Positions 1 to 6,191 of a DNA stretch of 6,288 bases are shown piece by piece. The notes beneath the pieces were generated by a model that saw only the letters and a program-made list of their open reading frames with translations, was not told the DNA's origin and made no database searches. Numbering within the stretch: the first letter of the stretch is position 1; every line of letters starts with the position of its first letter. This DNA is from CAJINA01 sp964647585 (GTDB taxonomy: Bacteria; Desulfobacterota; Desulfobacteria; Desulfobacterales; CAJINA01): positions 1 through 6,288 of the forward strand of contig CAZYGG010000120.1 in NCBI GenBank assembly GCA_964647585.1. The letters are read 5' to 3'. The position numbers and the translations under genes are program-made.

Positions 1-764
1 AACCTTACCTGCTGGGTTCCCACTCCGGCTGCTGCGGTCTGTGGACCTCCGGCCCGGACTTTGACTGGGTACCGGACAGCTACAAGATCAAGGCTGACAA
101 CGGCAAGATCTACAACCGTATGACCACGGTCAACGGCCTGTTCACGTCTGGCGACGGCGTGGGTGGTTCCGGTCACAAGTTCTCTTCCGGTTCCCATGCT
201 GAAGGCCGTATGTGTGCCAAGGCAATGGTCCGCTATGCGACTGACAATGCGGATTTCGCCCCGGCCCTGGCCCAGTCTGCTCAGGAACTGGTCGACCTGG
301 CATACAAGCCGGTTCGGACTTACCTGGACAACGTAGAGTATACTACCGCGGCCAACATCAACCCGAATTACCTGAAACCTGAGGGTATGATGTATCGCCT
401 GATGAAAGCCACCCATGAGTACGGTGCCGGTACAGCTACATACTACCAGACCAGCTCCAAATCCCTCGAAGTCGTCATGGACCTTCTGGCCCTGATGCGC
501 GAAGACTGGGAAAGCGTTGCTGCTGGCGACCTGCACGAACTGATGAGAGCTTGGGAAATCATCCATCGTATCTGGACTGTTGAAGCGCATCTGCGTCACA
601 TCCAGTATCGTAAAGAGACCCGCTATCCTGGCTTCTACTACCAGGCGGATTACCCGGGACAGGATGATGAGAACTGGTTCTGCTTTGTGAACTCAAAGTA
701 TGATCCGGAAAAAGCAGAGTGGGATGTGTTCAAGAAAGATTACATCAAGATCATCAAGGACTAA
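1..764 (+). CDS. aprA: Adenylylsulfate (APS) reductase, alpha subunit, C-terminal part (5' partial)
   Basis: AprA is the FAD-containing catalytic subunit of cytoplasmic dissimilatory APS reductase (AprBA), which converts APS plus two electrons into sulfite and AMP; the family is related to fumarate reductase flavoproteins. The gene enters from the left edge: the frame is open from base 3, giving 253 visible residues of a protein that is usually about 650 residues long, so the N-terminal FAD fold and much of the active site lie outside the window. Visible landmarks are SHSGCCGLW (fragment residues 6-14), YNRMTTVNGLF (37-47) and the very conserved GDGVGGSGHKFSSGSHAEGR (50-69), which belongs to the C-terminal part of the FAD domain. 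A helical, aromatic-rich C-terminal domain follows. The ATG at 120 is internal, not a start. The TAA at 762-764 is followed by a terminator. The partner aprB is expected just upstream. Recognition is firm; an oxidative versus reductive role cannot be told from this fragment. Confidence 0.97.
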   Translation, partial: PYLLGSHSGCCGLWTSGPDFDWVPDSYKIKADNGKIYNRMTTVNGLFTSGDGVGGSGHKFSSGSHAEGRMCAKAMVRYATDNADFAPALAQSAQELVDLAYKPVRTYLDNVEYTTAANINPNYLKPEGMMYRLMKATHEYGAGTATYYQTSSKSLEVVMDLLALMREDWESVAAGDLHELMRAWEIIHRIWTVEAHLRHIQYRKETRYPGFYYQADYPGQDDENWFCFVNSKYDPEKAEWDVFKKDYIKIIKD

Positions 765-802
765 TTGCGCATAGACTGATGATTAGTCGCCTTGCATAAA
801 TA

Positions 803-838
803 AAGACCTCCAGGTGCCTACCGGTGCCTGGAGGTTTT
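803..838 (+). terminator. Rho-independent terminator of aprA
   Basis: An 8-bp perfect GC-rich stem (CCTCCAGG at 807-814, CCTGGAGG at 827-834) continues inward with two G-T wobbles and two C-G pairs to a four-base loop at 819-822. It runs directly into TTTTT (835-839). An A-rich stretch on the left pairs with the T-run, so the element could also work on the opposite strand. It lies 40 bases after the aprA stop and marks the end of the aprBA transcript. Confidence 0.9.
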
Positions 839-1000
839 TAGTACCGAGTGCCCGCAGCTGGTTTTGTTTTGACCGGTACGGGTTATCCGTAAGAACAATT
901 CTCATCGGTTTGACGCTGTATGGGTGATATCCTTTTGGCCCGGCGCCGTTTCCGGATTCTCAAGGGATTTTTTCGAATTTGGCTGGAAAAGATCCATTTG

Positions 1001-1012
1001 GTATCAGGATAC
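1001..1012. repeat. 12-bp perfect inverted repeat upstream of qmoA
   Basis: GTATC (1001-1005) and GATAC (1008-1012) form a perfect inverted repeat around a two-base centre, about 100 bp before the qmoA start. It could be a small operator. The arms are only 5 bp, so chance is a real alternative, and no known regulator motif was recognised. Confidence 0.2.
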
Positions 1013-1051
1013 GGCAATAGTGGATATCGCCCCTGGAGCCATAACCAAATA

Positions 1052-1078
1052 TTTACACACGATAGTTAACGGTATTTT
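1052..1078 (+). promoter_or_regulatory. Weak sigma70-like promoter candidate for qmoABC
   Basis: TTTACA (1052-1057, 5 of 6 matches to TTGACA) lies 15 bp before TATTTT (1073-1078, 4 of 6 matches to TATAAT). The spacing is shorter than the preferred 17 bp. Transcription would start near 1085 and leave a leader of under 30 bases before qmoA. A competing pair is TTGGCT (979-984) with TATCAG (1002-1007) at a 17-bp spacing. Neither is strong; the case rests mainly on the terminator upstream, which makes a separate promoter necessary unless readthrough supplies qmo. Confidence 0.22.
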
Positions 1079-1100
1079 TTTGACGAACTTTCAAATGCAC

Positions 1101-1106
1101 GGAGGG
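1101..1106 (+). promoter_or_regulatory. Ribosome binding site of qmoA
   Basis: GGAGGG lies five bases before the ATG at 1112 and fixes this as the qmoA start. It also argues against the overlapping reading frame that would end at 1115, because it serves the ATG of the flavoprotein. Confidence 0.85.
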
Positions 1107-1111
1107 ATAGC

Positions 1112-2389
1112 ATGACAGAAGACAACGCAGCCCCTGCTAGTGGGAGCATTATGGTCGTTGGCGGAGGTATCAGCGGCCTGACCACAGCCCTCGAAGCGGC
1201 CGAAGTAGGGTATGAGGTATTTCTGGTCGAAAAAAATCCTTACCTGGGCGGAAGAGTCGCACAGCTGAATCAGTATTTTCCGAAGCTTTGCCCTCCGACC
1301 TGTGGTCTGGAAATCAATTTCAGAAGGATCAAGGACAACCCCAACATCAAGGTTTACACCCTGGCCGAAGTTGAGAAGGTGGAAGGTACACCGGGCAACT
1401 ACGATGCCACTCTCAAGTTGAATCCCAGGTATGTAAACGAAAATTGTACCGCCTGCGGTGACTGCGAAGCCGCCTGCCAGACGGAAGTTTCCGATGAGTT
1501 CAATTTTGGGATGGATAAGACCAAGGGCGTCGGCCTGCCGTTTCCCATGGCTTTCCCTTCCCGGTACGTCATTTCACCCCAGGTGAAAGGCACCGATGAT
1601 GAAAAACGTATCGCCGAAGCCTGCAAGTACGATGCGGTAGATTTCGCCATGGAAGCCCAGACCGTAGAGCTTAAAGTGGGCGCGGTTGTCTGGGCCACCG
1701 GCTGGGAACCCTATGACGCCAACCGGATTGACAATCTCGGATTTGGCCGCTACCCGAACATCGTGACCAACATGATGATCGAGCGCATGGCCAGCCACAG
1801 CGGCCCCACGGAAGGCAAGATCCTCTGCCCGGCCGACAACAAGGAGCCCGAAAGCGTGGCCTTTGTCCAGTGCGCCGGTTCCCGGGATGAGAATCACCTC
1901 CCGTACTGCTCTTACATCTGCTGCATGGCCTCCATGAAGCAGGCCACCTACGTCCGCGCCCAGTATCCGGACGCCAAGATTTATATTTTCTACATCGATA
2001 TTAGAAGCCCCGGGCGTCGCTACGAGCAGTTCTACAATATGGTGAAAGAAGATGAGAACGTGTTTTTCATCAAGGGCAAGGTTGCCGAAGTAAATGAAGA
2101 CCCGGACAGCAAGGCGATAACCGTGGTTGCCGAAAATGCAGTTACCGGTGAGAAAGTCAGGCAGACAGTGGACATGGCTGTCCTTGCCACCGGCATGCAA
2201 CCGACCGCCGCCGCAAATAAACTCCCGGCCGATCTGAACTACAGTGAAGACGGTTTTATTATCAATGATTTTGACAAGGGCGGCATGTTTGCTGCAGGGT
2301 GTGCCAATAAACCGGCGGATGTATTTTCATCCAACCAGAACGCGACCGGTATGGCCCTGAAGGCGATTCAAACTCTGGCAAGGAAGTAG
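1112..2389 (+). CDS. qmoA: Quinone-interacting membrane-bound oxidoreductase subunit A (HdrA-like flavoprotein)
   Basis: QmoA is a 425-residue cytoplasmic FAD protein related to heterodisulfide reductase subunit HdrA, and part of the QmoABC complex that links the menaquinone pool to APS reductase. An N-terminal dinucleotide-binding strand and glycine motif GGGISG (17-22) bind FAD, with an acidic residue ending the second strand (LVEK, 38-41). A Cys pair in CPPTCG (60-65) and a four-Cys motif CTACGDCEAAC (C112, C115, C118, C122) indicate iron-sulfur binding. WATGWEP (194-200) and LATGMQP (358-364) are the paired ATG-type flavin motifs. The HdrA core cysteines are kept at C254, C266, C270 and C271 (QCAG, then YCSYICC). 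The C-terminal two-cluster ferredoxin domain of HdrA is absent and the protein stops just after the flavin domain, which is normal for QmoA. There is no signal peptide or membrane span. It is the first gene of the operon; its stop is 10 bases before qmoB. Confidence 0.97.
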   Translation: MTEDNAAPASGSIMVVGGGISGLTTALEAAEVGYEVFLVEKNPYLGGRVAQLNQYFPKLCPPTCGLEINFRRIKDNPNIKVYTLAEVEKVEGTPGNYDATLKLNPRYVNENCTACGDCEAACQTEVSDEFNFGMDKTKGVGLPFPMAFPSRYVISPQVKGTDDEKRIAEACKYDAVDFAMEAQTVELKVGAVVWATGWEPYDANRIDNLGFGRYPNIVTNMMIERMASHSGPTEGKILCPADNKEPESVAFVQCAGSRDENHLPYCSYICCMASMKQATYVRAQYPDAKIYIFYIDIRSPGRRYEQFYNMVKEDENVFFIKGKVAEVNEDPDSKAITVVAENAVTGEKVRQTVDMAVLATGMQPTAAANKLPADLNYSEDGFIINDFDKGGMFAAGCANKPADVFSSNQNATGMALKAIQTLARK

Positions 2390-2394
2390 GAGGA
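2389..2394 (+). promoter_or_regulatory. Ribosome binding site of qmoB, overlapping the qmoA stop
   Basis: GGAGGA begins on the last base of the qmoA TAG stop and lies five bases before the qmoB ATG at 2400. This supports translational coupling of QmoA and QmoB and settles the qmoB start. Confidence 0.85.
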
Positions 2395-2399
2395 CATCC

Positions 2400-4733
2400 A
2401 TGAGTAAAAAATATGGTATATACATTTGCACAGGTTGTGGGATCGGGGATAACCTCGATGTTAAAGCGTTGTGCGACGTGCCCGAGGAGGAAGGGCTGCC
2501 GGTTCAAACCCACCCGTTCCTCTGCTCAAAAGAAGGGGTTGACCTTATTAAAAAGGACGTTGAAGCGGGAACCAATCTTGTGGGTATTGCCGCTTGTTCA
2601 CGTCGCGTGAATTTTGATGTGTTTCGGTTCGACGGCTGTGTGGTCGACCGTGCCAACCTCAGGGAAGGCGTGGTCTGGTCCCACCCGCGCGATCAGTTCC
2701 CGGCGCTTACCGATGAGGAAAAGGAAGACGAAGACAATTTTGACGTGGTTCAGATGATGGCGGAAGACTACATCCGCATGAGCATGGCGCGTCTGGAAAA
2801 GAGCGAGTTGCCGGAACCCTTCAAGCTGGACAATCTGACGCGCAAGATCCTGGTGATCGGCGGCGGAATGACCGGTATGGCTGCCGCCCTTGACGCGGCT
2901 AAGACCGGTTTTGAAGTCACGATTGTGGAAAAAGAAGCCAAACTCGGCGGTCAGGCGCTTAACTGGCGCAAACAGCTGCCGCTGGATATTCCCTATGCGG
3001 AGCTGATCGACCCCACTGTGGGTGATATGATCAGTGCCGTGGAAGCCAGTGATAAGATCACCGTTAAAACCGAAACAGTTGTAGCCCGCCTGGCCGGGCA
3101 GCCCGGTGAGTTTACGGTGACCTTTAAAAAACCCGGCGAGAAGATCGAGTTCGACTGCCCCTACCCGCTGCCGGAAGAGATGAAGTTAGATGAAGACGGC
3201 AAGGAATACGATGTAGAAAAACAGGCTGAACTCTACATGGAATACAACGAGGGTAAGCTTGACATCCTGCAGCTGGATCCCAACGGTGAGCTGTTCGGTG
3301 CCGTGGTACTGGCGGCTGGCTGGCGTCCGTATGAACCGGAAGAAGGCGAATTCACCCATCTTGGTTTCGGCGAACTGCCGGACGTGGTCACCAACGACCA
3401 GTTCGAAAAGATTGCCAAGGAAGGCAAGATCAAGCGGCCTTCGGACGGCAAGGAAGCCAAGAACGTCGTTTTTATCCAGAGCCCGGGACAGGGCAGTGAC
3501 AACGATTTTACCTACACCGGGGCAGTCACCAGCCTGGTGGCCCTCAAGCAGGCCAAGTACGTTCGCGAAGATTACGCCGACGGCAAGGCCTACGTACTCT
3601 ACCAGCACATGCGCACCCCTGGTCTACAGGAGAATTTTTACAAAAGCCTGCAGCAGGACCCGGGGATTTTCTTATCCAAGGGTGACGTGACGGGTGTGGC
3701 CAAAAACGGCAAGGGTCTGATTGTTGACGCCAGCGACACCCTGCTGGGCAAAGAGATCCAGATCAAGGCGAACATGGTGGTCCTGGCCACCGGCATGGTG
3801 CCGGCGACCAATGACGACCCGGTTGTGAACCTGGCTTATCGTCAGGGACCGGGGTTCCGGGACATCGGCGACTGCGGCAATTACGTTGATTCCAACTTCA
3901 TCTGCTTTCCGTATGAGACTCAGCGAACCGGTATCTACGCGGCCGGTGCGGTCAGGCGCAGCATGACGGTGGAAGACTCCATTGAAGATGCCACCGGTGC
4001 CGCTCTTAAAGCAATCCAGTGTCTCGAGTCGGTCAACCGGGGGGTTGCGGTGCATCCGCGCTCCGGCGACATGACCTTCCCGGATTTCTTCTTCCAGCGC
4101 TGCACCCAGTGCAAGCGCTGTACGGTTGAGTGTCCGTTCGGCGCCCTGGACGATGATGAGAAGGGCACCCCCCTGCCGAACCCGACCCGTTGCCGGCGCT
4201 GCGGTACCTGCATGGGTGCCTGTCCGGAAAGAATCATCGGGTTTGCCGATTACAACATTGACAGTATCGGTTCCATGGTCAAATCAATTGCGGTACCTTC
4301 TGAGGACGACTATGATGATCCGCCGTTGCGGATTCTCGGGCTGGTCTGTGAAAACGACGCCCTGCCGGCGCTGGATATGGCGGGGATCAAGCGTCTGAGC
4401 TACAATGCCAACGTCCGGATCATCCCGGTTCGCTGTCTGGGCTCCGTGAATGTTATCTGGATCAAGGATGCCCTGGCCCAGGGCTTGGACGGTGCTTTCC
4501 TGCTGGGCTGCAAGCACGGGGATGATTACCAGTGCCACTTTGTCAAGGGCAGCGAGCTGGCTGAGATTCGCATGAAAAAGATCGGGGACGCCCTCGCCAG
4601 CCTGGCGCTTGAGGAAGAACGGGTGGCCCAGTTTGAGATCGCCATCGACGAGTATCACAAGGTTCCGCAGATCATAAATGATTTTGTGGAAATGGTCGAA
4701 GACCTTGGCCCGAACCCATTTAAGGGCTTCTAA
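2400..4733 (+). CDS. qmoB: Quinone-interacting membrane-bound oxidoreductase subunit B (HdrA/MvhD-like flavoprotein)
   Basis: QmoB is a 777-residue cytoplasmic flavo-iron-sulfur protein of the Qmo complex and a second HdrA relative. Order of parts: an HdrA-type N-terminal region rich in cysteine (C10, C13, C25, C42, C66, C80; ICTGCG near the start); an FAD-binding domain with GGGMTG (154-159), AAGWRP (305-310) and LATGMVP (462-468); a ferredoxin domain with two [4Fe-4S] motifs (C568, C571, C574, C578 and C598, C601, C604, C608); and an MvhD/FlpD-like domain from about 640 to 740 with C650, C679, C704 and C712, the kind that ties hydrogenase or formate dehydrogenase to Hdr. Where HdrA and QmoA carry core cysteines, QmoB has FIQSPGQ (358-364) and no Cys. 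The ferredoxin insert in the flavin domain is replaced by an acidic stretch (about 245-295). The length fits the family. It probably passes electrons between QmoC, QmoA and AprBA; the exact path is not settled by sequence. Confidence 0.97.
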   Translation: MSKKYGIYICTGCGIGDNLDVKALCDVPEEEGLPVQTHPFLCSKEGVDLIKKDVEAGTNLVGIAACSRRVNFDVFRFDGCVVDRANLREGVVWSHPRDQFPALTDEEKEDEDNFDVVQMMAEDYIRMSMARLEKSELPEPFKLDNLTRKILVIGGGMTGMAAALDAAKTGFEVTIVEKEAKLGGQALNWRKQLPLDIPYAELIDPTVGDMISAVEASDKITVKTETVVARLAGQPGEFTVTFKKPGEKIEFDCPYPLPEEMKLDEDGKEYDVEKQAELYMEYNEGKLDILQLDPNGELFGAVVLAAGWRPYEPEEGEFTHLGFGELPDVVTNDQFEKIAKEGKIKRPSDGKEAKNVVFIQSPGQGSDNDFTYTGAVTSLVALKQAKYVREDYADGKAYVLYQHMRTPGLQENFYKSLQQDPGIFLSKGDVTGVAKNGKGLIVDASDTLLGKEIQIKANMVVLATGMVPATNDDPVVNLAYRQGPGFRDIGDCGNYVDSNFICFPYETQRTGIYAAGAVRRSMTVEDSIEDATGAALKAIQCLESVNRGVAVHPRSGDMTFPDFFFQRCTQCKRCTVECPFGALDDDEKGTPLPNPTRCRRCGTCMGACPERIIGFADYNIDSIGSMVKSIAVPSEDDYDDPPLRILGLVCENDALPALDMAGIKRLSYNANVRIIPVRCLGSVNVIWIKDALAQGLDGAFLLGCKHGDDYQCHFVKGSELAEIRMKKIGDALASLALEEERVAQFEIAIDEYHKVPQIINDFVEMVEDLGPNPFKGF

Positions 4734-4793
4734 TCCGGGAATGGTAACTTAGTACCAACCCTTTATTTCAACTGCCGATTCAGGAGGATTGAT

Positions 4794-5924
4794 ATGGCGG
4801 AAAAATATCTTGTAGAACCTGATGTGGGGTTTATTGAAGAAGTTGCCGGTCTCGGAGGTCAGGACCTGAAGAAGTGTTTTCAGTGTGCGACCTGCTCGGT
4901 GGCCTGCCCGATATCCCCGGAAAACAAACCGTTCCCCCGGAAAGAGATGATTGCAGCCGGATGGGGACTGAAAGACAAACTGGTGGGCAACGCCGATATC
5001 TGGCTGTGCCACAACTGCGGCGATTGTACCTCCTTATGCCCGCGCGGTGCCAAGCCGGGTGATGTGCTCTCTGCTATTCGGGCTTTCACGATAGCCGAAT
5101 ACGCCACCCCCCGGGCCATAGCCAAAATGGTACCGGATCCCAAGAAACTGCCGATCCTGCTCGGTATCCCGGCTGTTATTTTCATAATTGCCGCGGTGCT
5201 TACCAAGGTCATCTTCGGTGAGGCCGGGGACGGGATCTGGCAGAGTCATTTTATCCATAACTACCTGGTGGACATTATCATGATTCCCACCTTCTTTGGC
5301 GCCGCCGGTGTATTTGCGCTGGGGTTGAAAAACTTCCTGGCCGATATCCATGCCAATGCGCTGTTGGAAGGCAAGACGGATAAAGAAAAAATTGAGCCCG
5401 CCGGCATGGTGCAGGCCCTGATCAGGGTTGTAAAAACGGTCCTGGCTCACAGCAAGTTTAACGAGTGCGGTGACAACCGAGACCGGGCCACGGCCCACAT
5501 GATGGTATTTTACAGCTTTATCGGGCTGTTCATCGTGACGAATTGTTTCTTCATTGCCGAGTGGGTATTGCACATCGAGGGCCCTTATAGTCAGTTCAAC
5601 CCAGTGAAATGGTTGGGTAATGCCAGTGGTGTGGCGCTCGTCATCGGCTCATTGCTGCTGATCAAGAACCGGCTGGGCAAAGAGGACCAGGTCACCAGCT
5701 ACTGGGACTGGCAGCTCCTCGCGCTCGTGGCCGGGTTGGGCATCACCGGTATGGGAACCGAGATGGCGCGGCTGGGCGGCATGGCCGGCCTGGCCTACGG
5801 CATCTACTTTTTACACCTGGTGCTCATCTGGTGCCTGTTTGCCTATACGCCGTTTTCAAAACTGGCCCACCTGGTTTACCGCACGGTGGCCATGACCTAC
5901 ACGGAGTATGCGGGCCGTAAGTAG
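4794..5924 (+). CDS. qmoC: Quinone-interacting membrane-bound oxidoreductase subunit C (HdrC-cytochrome b fusion)
   Basis: QmoC (376 residues) is the membrane anchor of the Qmo complex. It oxidises menaquinol and passes electrons to the cytoplasmic QmoAB. The N-terminal HdrC-like domain has two [4Fe-4S] motifs (C28, C31, C34, C38 and C72, C75, C78, C82). A NarI/HdrE-type cytochrome b domain follows, with about six hydrophobic spans near 119-140, 156-178, 234-258, 275-291, 304-322 and 332-354. H341 and H359, 18 residues apart and followed or preceded by PFSKL, match the heme-ligand pair of the last NarI helix; H235 is a likely partner ligand. The 55-residue loop between spans 2 and 3 holds H219 and C225. 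There is no signal peptide, so the iron-sulfur domain stays in the cytoplasm. The ATG is preceded by AGGAGG (4782-4787) at six bases. The 60-bp gap after qmoB has a tiny hairpin (4742-4746 with 4753-4757) but no terminator, so one transcript is likely. Confidence 0.96.
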   Translation: MAEKYLVEPDVGFIEEVAGLGGQDLKKCFQCATCSVACPISPENKPFPRKEMIAAGWGLKDKLVGNADIWLCHNCGDCTSLCPRGAKPGDVLSAIRAFTIAEYATPRAIAKMVPDPKKLPILLGIPAVIFIIAAVLTKVIFGEAGDGIWQSHFIHNYLVDIIMIPTFFGAAGVFALGLKNFLADIHANALLEGKTDKEKIEPAGMVQALIRVVKTVLAHSKFNECGDNRDRATAHMMVFYSFIGLFIVTNCFFIAEWVLHIEGPYSQFNPVKWLGNASGVALVIGSLLLIKNRLGKEDQVTSYWDWQLLALVAGLGITGMGTEMARLGGMAGLAYGIYFLHLVLIWCLFAYTPFSKLAHLVYRTVAMTYTEYAGRK

Positions 5925-5954
5925 GCTGAAATAGCGTTATATCGTTACAACTAT

Positions 5955-5986
5955 AAAGGGGCGGCTGAATTTCAGTCGCCCCTTTT
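5955..5986 (+). terminator. Rho-independent terminator of qmoABC
   Basis: A 13-bp stem (5955-5967 with 5973-5985, one G-T pair at 5964/5976) encloses a five-base loop AATTT and contains GGGGCGG against CGCCCC. The right arm ends in TTTT (5983-5986), followed by an AT-rich stretch. It lies 30 bases after the qmoC stop and closes the operon. Confidence 0.9.
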
Positions 5987-6070
5987 ATATTCTTAATCTT
6001 AATTTGAAGGACAATGAAAATCGGATTTGAACTATGTTCGTCTGTAGCGGTTTCTTTCAGCGGTGGCATC

Positions 6071-6105
6071 ACCCTCCCCCGGCCCCTCCCGTCAAGGGAG
6101 GGGAG
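6071..6105. repeat. GC-rich stem-loop of the dispersed intergenic-repeat type
   Basis: CCCCTCCC (6083-6090) and GGGAGGGG (6096-6103) form a perfect 8-bp stem around loop GTCAA, flanked on the left by another C-rich run (ACCCTCCCCC, 6071-6080). No T-tract follows on the + strand, so it is not a simple terminator. Read on the opposite strand it gives the CTCCCCTCCC...GGGAGGGG arrangement typical of palindromic repeats scattered between genes in many proteobacterial genomes, which cause spurious short proteins rich in PSL and GRG. Only one copy is in the window, so its repeat nature rests on resemblance. Confidence 0.5.
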
Positions 6106-6191
6106 AATCAACGCCTGGCGGCGAGGCGGTCATGTCGTTTGGACTTCATAGGCGTTGCACTTTAAGGGGGGAAAGGTAGCGCGACAATTAG

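Larger units (their letters stand above)
765..1111. other. aprA-qmoA intergenic region
   Basis: This 347-bp spacer holds the aprA terminator and then about 270 bp without a convincing gene. The second part is more AT-rich than the flanking genes, as expected of a promoter and leader region for qmoABC. It contains a small hairpin (TACGG at 877-881 with CCGTA at 887-891), a 12-bp palindrome at 1001-1012, and weak -35/-10-like combinations. I looked for the palindromic TTGTGAA-type sites of Rex and similar FNR/CRP-like sites known upstream of sulfate-reduction genes and saw no good match. A GTG-started 63-codon reading frame (924-1115) is not accepted as a gene. Confidence 0.6.

Noticed and set aside
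877..891. Hairpin TACGG-GTTAT-CCGTA after the aprA terminator
   Set aside because: A 5-bp stem with no T-run and no resemblance to a known riboswitch or operator; likely chance.
924..1115. GTG-started 63-codon frame ending just inside qmoA
   Set aside because: There is no Shine-Dalgarno before the GTG, the protein is rich in Trp and Phe with no recognisable domain, and its 3' end is explained by the qmoA ribosome binding site and start. It lies in an AT-rich promoter-type spacer.
1574..2200. 208-codon minus-strand frame inside qmoA
   Set aside because: It is entirely antisense to a firmly identified flavoprotein gene, with His/Gly/Val-rich composition typical of shadow frames in GC-rich coding sequence.
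4742..4757. Small hairpin TGGTA-ACTTAG-TACCA between qmoB and qmoC
   Set aside because: A 5-bp AT-containing stem without a T-tract is too weak for a terminator. It could tune qmoC translation, but nothing else supports that.
5034..5573. 179-codon minus-strand frame inside qmoC
   Set aside because: It is antisense to the iron-sulfur and membrane domains of QmoC, with no domain or ribosome binding site of its own.
5824..6111. 95-codon minus-strand frame across the qmoC end and the terminator
   Set aside because: It overlaps qmoC antisense, crosses a strong terminator stem and starts in the palindromic repeat. Nothing supports it as a gene.
6014..6151. 45-codon ATG frame downstream of qmoC
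   Set aside because: The AAGGA before the ATG is only two or three bases away, and the frame reads through the GC-rich palindromic repeat, giving the low-complexity Pro/Arg/Leu protein typical of spurious calls.
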